Source: Terriglobia bacterium
GTDB taxonomy: Bacteria > Acidobacteriota > Terriglobia > Terriglobales > Acidobacteriaceae
DNA: 64,000 nucleotides
Assembly: GCA_020073495.1 (NCBI GenBank)
Contig: JAIQFD010000002.1
Location: 620,001-684,000 of the forward strand
Direction: 5' to 3'
Positions within the stretch are counted from its first letter, which is position 1. Each line of letters opens with the position of its first letter. Both the position numbers and the translations under genes were made by a program. Shown here in pieces: positions 60,801 to 64,000 of the stretch. The notes beneath the pieces are model-generated. The model had not been told where the DNA came from. It worked only from the letters and a program-made list of their open reading frames with translations, and ran no database searches.

Positions 60801-63297
60801 GCCGATCCTCCGACCTCCGCTCAACATCTGCAAGGATACGGGAGTGAGTCTGGGCCGCGGCAGCCGCGTGGTCCTCATGCCGGATCAAGGCGGTGTCGCC
60901 GACGCTCTCGCGCAACAGCTGCGGAGCAAAGGCGTTGAAGTCCTTCGCCTCGAAGCCGTAGCCGATGCGGGTGCGCTGACCAGCCGTCTGAAGGACTGGA
61001 TCTCGGACGGTCCCGTACAAGGGGTCTTCTGGCTGCCCGCCCTCGATCACGAAGGCTCGCTCAGCGCAATGGAGCCCGCAACCTGGCACGAAGCTGTGCG
61101 GGTCCGGCTGAAATCGCTGTACACGACCATGCGTGCTCTGTACGAGCAAGTGGCGGCGCCCGGCACGTTCCTGGTATCGGCGACGCGGCTGGGCGGCCAG
61201 CATGGTTACGACGAAGCCGGAGCAGTCGCGCCTTTGGGTGGCGCGGTCGTCGGGTTCACCAAGACGTACAAGCGCGAGCGTCTCGACGTGCTCGTCAAGG
61301 CGGTCGATTTCGAGATCGAGGCCAAGCCGTCGGAGCTCGCCGGCATCCTGATCGAGGAGACGCTGCGCGATCCCGGCGCGGTCGAGATCGGTTACAGCAA
61401 AGGTCAGCGCTGGTCCATCGGATTGCAGGAACGACCTGCGGCCGACGGTCAGCCCGGGCTGAAGCTCGGTAAGGATACTGTTTTCGTGATCACCGGCGCA
61501 GCGGGAAGCATCGTCTCGGCTATCACAGCCGACCTGGCGGCGGCTTCCGGCGGTACCTTCTACCTGCTCGATCTTGTTCCCGAGCCTGATCCGAACGATC
61601 CGGATCTCAAGCGCTTCGTGAGCGACAAGGACGGACTTAAGCGCGACCTGTTCGCGCGCATTCAGGCTCGTGGCGAGAGGGCCACGCCGACGCTGGTGGA
61701 GAAGGAACTGGCGGCGCTGGAGCGGGCACACGCCGCGTGTAGCGCCATCGAGGCAGTACGAGCGGCTGGCGGCACCGCGCTCTATTTCAGCGTGAATCTC
61801 ACCCATGGCGACGAGGTCGCCATGGTCATGCGCGAAGTGCGCGAGCGCAGCGGCCGCATCGACGTATTGCTGCACGCCGCCGGCATGGAGCGCAGCCATC
61901 TCCTGCCCGATAAGGAGCCGCGGGAATTCGATCTCATCTTCGACGTCAAGAGCGACGGGTGGTTCAACCTTCTGCACGCCATCGGCGACATGCCTTTGGG
62001 GGCGACGGTGGCGTTCAGCTCGATCGCCGGCCGTTTCGGCAACGCAGGACAGACGGATTACAGCTCCGCCAACGATCTGTTGTGCAAGATCACGTCGAGC
62101 TTCCGCACCACTCGTCCCGCGACCCGCGGCATCGTCATCGACTGGACCGCCTGGGGCGGCATCGGTATGGCGACGCGCGGTTCCATTCCCAAGATGATGG
62201 AAGTTGCAGGGATCGACATGCTGCCGCCGGAAGCGGGCATCCCCTTGATCCGCCGCGAGCTCACCGAAGGGGGGACGAGCGGTGAGATCATTATCGGCGA
62301 GCGCCTCGGCATTCTGTTGAGTGAATGGGACGCGACCGGTGGGCTCGATCCAAAGGCAGTTGAGATTCCCGGCGCGGCGACCGGACCAATGGTGGGCAAC
62401 ATCACAGCCATGACCGTGGGAGAAGGCCTCACCATCGAGACGACGCTGGACCCGGCCGTCCAACCCTTCTTGCACGATCATCAAATCGACGGCACGCCGG
62501 TGCTGCCCGGCGTCATGGGCATCGAGGCGTTTGCGGAGGCCACGCTTTGCATGCTGCCGGATTGGCACGTCGAGAGCGTCGAAGACGTGAACTTCCTCGC
62601 GCCCTTCAAGTTCTACCGCAGCGAGAAGCGCGCGTTGACGATCCAGGTGGCGCTCCATCCGCTCGGCGACAGCTTGGAGGCGGACTGCCGGCTGACCGGT
62701 CGTCGGGTGCTTCCGGGGCAACCCGATCCCCAGATCACCACCCACTTCACCGCCCGCCTGCGGCTGGCGAAACATCCGCCCAAAGGTATGCCCGGTACAC
62801 CCCCGGCACGTCTGGCTGGATCGATCATCGAAGCCGCCGACATCTATCGCGTCTATTTCCATGGACCGGCCTACCGCGTCATCGAGGAGGCGTGGTGGGA
62901 CGAGAACCGGATCGTCGGGCGCATGACCAAGGACTTGCCCAGCAATCACCAACCACCCGAGCAGCCGACGGTCATGGCGCCGCGGCTAATCGAGCTCTGC
63001 TTCCAGACTGCTGGTCTCTGGGAGCTCGGGATGCAAGGACGCTTTGGCCTGCCGCTCCATGTCGATCGGGTCTGCATCTTGCGCACACCGGATCTCGCCG
63101 AAGGCCGTCTGCATGCCGTCGTCACTCCGAACCCGGAGCAAGGCACATTCGATGCGGAGGTCCTGGATACGGCGGGAACGCGCTATCTCCAGTTGACCGG
63201 CTATCGCACAGTCGCCCTGCCGGGTGGCGTTGATGCCGACGCGTTGAAGGCGCTGCAGTACGTCGTGCGCGAGGAGTGCGAGGTCGAACCCGTGTGA
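54868..63297 (+). CDS. Iterative type I polyketide/fatty-acid synthase, KS-AT-KS-ACP3-KR-DH
   Basis: A 2809-residue single-chain synthase. KS1 (residues about 8-470): Cys217 in DAACAS, His351 in EGHGTS, His391 in NIGHLKG. AT (about 610-930): GHSLGEYG with Ser711 and HAFHT with His816. KS2 (about 986-1493): Cys1237 in NAACASTT, His1385 in SHETYT, His1425 in TKGFTGH, so a full triad but unusual motifs. Pro/Ala-rich linker, then three ACP-like domains (about 1616-1690, 1734-1806, 1845-1918) whose attachment residue is Thr (1650, 1768, 1879) in D-L-G-x-D-T-V-K-Q. KR (about 2000-2490): [10 protein letters not shown], Ser2384, Tyr2398, Asn2402. DH (about 2500-2800): H2538QIDG with Pro2547; the partner motif reads E2709LCFQ2713 instead of DxxxQ. 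Related to PfaA-type PUFA synthases. Confidence 0.9.
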   Translation: MEKTAGRATAIVGVGAVLPDAPNAAAFWENVKKGRDSISEVTPDRWDPALFYDPDRTAPDMTYSKIGGWVRESAWDPVKWHLPIPPRVAIAMDQTQKWAIAATREALEDYGYPKRTLDPDRTAVILGNAMAGEQQFLTVLRAYFPEYARELAETAGFAALPEALRREITRELQQRIGKHFPEITEDTMPGELANCIAGRIANLYNFHGPNYVVDAACASAMAAISAAVDGLAENDFDLVVTGGIDHNMGASTFIKFSKIGALSATGTRPYADGADGFVMGEGGVILLLKRLADAERDGDKIYAVLRGIGGSSDGKGKGITAPNPIGQRLAIQRAWQNAGLSPATATLFEGHGTSTKVGDVVEVECLAEVLSSFHLPARSVALGSVKSNIGHLKGAAGAAGLLKTALALRDKVLPPSLHCEHPNPDIDFAHTPLFVNSELKPWTAPADSPRRAGVSAFGFGGTNFHLVLEEHIPQKLTGNHKRSVTVSAIPPTLAKDATMNVKELSCSSQVGSSFKAPLRGALVIGAATEAALAERLRAVQKNAEAGRAPAPTIPAESDLRAPERVAIDYADAPELADKSARALKALQANHGGTWKALRAKGIFRGRGAAPKVAFLYTGQGSQYVNMLRPLRDTEPIVAQTFAEADRALASLLGKPLSEYIFVDETDGAVARAEQDLRQTAITQPAVLATDIALTRLLAAYGITPDLTMGHSLGEYGALVAAGALPFSDALEAVSARGREMTRVSVADNGRMAAVFAPLEQIERILKSVEGYVVIANINSENQAVIGGASKAVEQAIDVFQKAGCHVIALPVSHAFHTSIVAPASEPLREVLTRLRMQSARVPVIANVTGEFYPMGADVVPQMLDILARQVASPVQFVKGLRTLYEAGARIFVETGPKRALQGFVDDVLGERDDVMSLFTNHPKRDLESFNQALCGLYAAGLGHGQATTAHELSTKPVKSVFAVGSPTYVPKAASIPRSQDDIPTGSPVVITGASLGLPGTERIFDDSNVSRILRGDQFIDVIPTRFRRAMLDKHITRLVKSDNGGPTFESIGDLADVIKLAGRGGAFDVEEEFGVPADRVAALDRATQLAIAAGIDALRDAGIPLVMRYKTTSKGTLLPDRWMLPESLRDDTGVIFASAFPGYDAFAQDFSRYYADLARHQQIATLESLRSRAAEINGHSTLGQEIERRINELRAAIEKDPYVFDRRFLFRILSMGHSQFAEFIGARGPNTNVNAACASTTQALAVAEDWIRTGRCRRVIVVSADDVTSDNLIEWIGAGFLASGAAATDEVVEQAAIPFDRRRHGMIIGMGAAALVVESAEAVHERGIRPICEVLSAVIANSAFHGTRLDVQHIGDVMEGLVSQAESRRGIKRGEIASQMVFVSHETYTPARGGSAAAEIHALRRVFGENADRIVIANTKGFTGHPMGTGIEDVVAVKALETGVVPPVANFKEVDPELGALNLSKGGIYPVEYALRLAAGFGSQVCMALLRWVTSKDGLRPSPNALGYSSRVDDKHAWETWLSKIAGFPNVELEVVHRTLRVRDQRQAARVEEVVPAVRKIPSPAPTVQVPPPPPAPQSKPAAPPPTVAVAEPKAPPQVAAPVAPAPSKPAPTGDSVKQRILAIVAEKTGYPVDMLDLDLDLEADLGVDTVKQAEVFASVREAYGIARDDKLKLRDFPTLAHVIGFVHERRPELRSEASSPATGSIAPETPKQEIKVVAPAPPIPPAEDGAEDAVKERVLALVVEKTGYPQDMLDLDLDLEADLGIDTVKQAELFAAIREIYNIPRDESRKLRDYPTLAHVIRFVHEKRPDLAAAAPARIEPIDSRAIPVPAPVPIAGEPASDDAIKEKVLEIVAEKTGYPKDMLDLDLDLEADLGIDTVKQAEMFAAVRAAYDIPRDEHLKLRDFPTLAHVIQFAQQRRSGQKPAPPPPASELRGILEPAAESPVAAPVAAPMPTSVARPAPASFDAANRIPRRVPAPILRPPLNICKDTGVSLGRGSRVVLMPDQGGVADALAQQLRSKGVEVLRLEAVADAGALTSRLKDWISDGPVQGVFWLPALDHEGSLSAMEPATWHEAVRVRLKSLYTTMRALYEQVAAPGTFLVSATRLGGQHGYDEAGAVAPLGGAVVGFTKTYKRERLDVLVKAVDFEIEAKPSELAGILIEETLRDPGAVEIGYSKGQRWSIGLQERPAADGQPGLKLGKDTVFVITGAAGSIVSAITADLAAASGGTFYLLDLVPEPDPNDPDLKRFVSDKDGLKRDLFARIQARGERATPTLVEKELAALERAHAACSAIEAVRAAGGTALYFSVNLTHGDEVAMVMREVRERSGRIDVLLHAAGMERSHLLPDKEPREFDLIFDVKSDGWFNLLHAIGDMPLGATVAFSSIAGRFGNAGQTDYSSANDLLCKITSSFRTTRPATRGIVIDWTAWGGIGMATRGSIPKMMEVAGIDMLPPEAGIPLIRRELTEGGTSGEIIIGERLGILLSEWDATGGLDPKAVEIPGAATGPMVGNITAMTVGEGLTIETTLDPAVQPFLHDHQIDGTPVLPGVMGIEAFAEATLCMLPDWHVESVEDVNFLAPFKFYRSEKRALTIQVALHPLGDSLEADCRLTGRRVLPGQPDPQITTHFTARLRLAKHPPKGMPGTPPARLAGSIIEAADIYRVYFHGPAYRVIEEAWWDENRIVGRMTKDLPSNHQPPEQPTVMAPRLIELCFQTAGLWELGMQGRFGLPLHVDRVCILRTPDLAEGRLHAVVTPNPEQGTFDAEVLDTAGTRYLQLTGYRTVALPGGVDADALKALQYVVREECEVEPV

Positions 63298-64000
63298 CGG
63301 CCGCAGATCGCTCGCTCGCATCGAGCAGTTGCATGGATACCTATTGGCTGGAGCAGACAGAGGCCGAGCTGCCCGAGGACGATGCGTGGCTCAGCGCCGT
63401 CGAACTCTCGCGCCTGCGCGGCCTGCGTTTTCCCAAGCGCCGAGCCGACTGGCGGCTGGGACGCTGGACGGCGAAGTGTGCAGTGGCCACGTACTTGAAC
63501 CTGCCCAGTGATGCACGCACGCTTGCCACCATCGAGATACGCGCGGCGGCATCGGGAGCGCCTGAGGTTTTCCTCGCTGACAAACCTGCTGCGGTCGTCA
63601 TTTCACTGAGCCACAGTGCCGGCACAGCGGCGTGTGCCTTGGCGTCTCCCGGCGCGTCGTTGGGTTGCGATCTGGAGATCGTCGAGCCGCACAGCGACGG
63701 TTTCATCGCTGATTACTTCACCGCAGACGAGCAGGCGTCGATCGCGCGGACCGTCGCCGCCGACCGGTCGCTGCTTGTGGCCCTCCTCTGGAGCGCGAAG
63801 GAGAGCGCACTGAAAACGCTGCGCGAGGGACTTCGGCTGGACACCCGCTCCGTGCAGGTTAGCTGTGGCCCGGAGCAGCAGCAGTGCACCCGGGCCTGGC
63901 ATCCGCTGCAAGCGCGTTGTGCGGACGGTCAGGTCTTTCACGGATGGTGGCAACGCAATGGCAACCTGGTGCGAACCTTGATTGCCGTTCCGGCGCCGTC
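63294..64000 (+). CDS. Sfp-type 4'-phosphopantetheinyl transferase (3' end outside window)
   Basis: Reads from a GTG (63294) overlapping the synthase TGA by 4 nt (GTGA), or from ATG 63333, to the window end without a stop. The product contains [15 protein letters not shown], the metal-binding GCDLEIV (about residue 120 from ATG 63333) and [15 protein letters not shown], the three conserved Sfp/HetI-type motifs. It transfers 4'-phosphopantetheine from CoA to carrier domains, and here it should activate the three ACPs just upstream. Overlap with the synthase suggests coupled translation. The C-terminal part is cut by the window edge. Confidence 0.9.
   Translation, partial: MTAADRSLASSSCMDTYWLEQTEAELPEDDAWLSAVELSRLRGLRFPKRRADWRLGRWTAKCAVATYLNLPSDARTLATIEIRAAASGAPEVFLADKPAAVVISLSHSAGTAACALASPGASLGCDLEIVEPHSDGFIADYFTADEQASIARTVAADRSLLVALLWSAKESALKTLREGLRLDTRSVQVSCGPEQQQCTRAWHPLQARCADGQVFHGWWQRNGNLVRTLIAVPAP

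Noticed and set aside
59980-62952. A 990-codon minus-strand frame opposite the synthase
   Set aside because: It is the mirror of a strongly coding, motif-rich plus-strand frame; GC-rich genes commonly leave long open antisense frames, and its sequence has no recognisable domain.

Overview
The window is GC-rich bacterial chromosome, almost fully coding. The gene set points to a member of the Acidobacteriota (Terriglobia-like); this is inferred, since no rRNA is present. Supporting signs are a fused homocysteine methyltransferase/methylenetetrahydrofolate reductase, a Tat operon, DUF4118/BBP2 proteins, and short palindromic repeats scattered between and inside genes. Many genes have a recognisable (often extended) -10 box ending only 5-15 nt before the start codon, so short-leader or leaderless transcripts look common.

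Positions 1-16100 hold the 5' end of aroB, nadB, a TerC protein, a Na+/solute symporter, an operon of tatB-tatC plus a secreted glutaminyl-cyclase-like lipoprotein, a C-terminal processing protease, a divergent iclR/aceA pair with two copies of an operator, a secreted zinc peptidase, a nuclease-like protein, a PilZ protein and a benzoate-CoA ligase-like enzyme. Positions 16100-37300 are mostly housekeeping: tRNA-Ala(CGC) beside an alanyl-tRNA editing protein, thrC, a HAD phosphatase and lytic transglycosylase, xseB, a polyprenyl synthase, a BshB1-like deacetylase carrying an inserted repeat, an O-methyltransferase, a metallo-hydrolase and rhodanese, hpt, deoC, an RsbU-type phosphatase, lysA, nadK-tlyA, a glutaredoxin-like protein, and an acyl-CoA ligase interrupted by one in-frame TAG.

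Positions 37300-43500 hold a remodelled kdp locus. kdpE, the KdpD sensor half, and a separate divergent DUF4118 histidine kinase are present, as is a 29-codon kdpF with another micro-ORF before it. The pump genes kdpA, kdpB and kdpC are absent. A direct repeat resembling a KdpE box lies in front of a BBP2-type porin, which seems to head the remaining operon.

Positions 43500-64000 are a lipid-oriented region: an ABC1/UbiB-type kinase, a lipase-like hydrolase, a phasin-like protein built from six repeats, a divergent phaR with two TGCAYTGCA sites, a wax ester/diacylglycerol acyltransferase, a GMC oxidoreductase, three small unknown genes, and then an operon of acyl-CoA dehydrogenase, a 2809-residue iterative polyketide/fatty-acid synthase and an Sfp-type phosphopantetheinyl transferase that runs off the window. 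The synthase reads KS-AT-KS-ACP-ACP-ACP-KR-DH. Its three carrier domains all have threonine where the phosphopantetheine serine is expected. The operon is preceded by a perfect CRP-type palindrome centred at -41.5 from a predicted start site. This operon is the most promising unusual system in the window.
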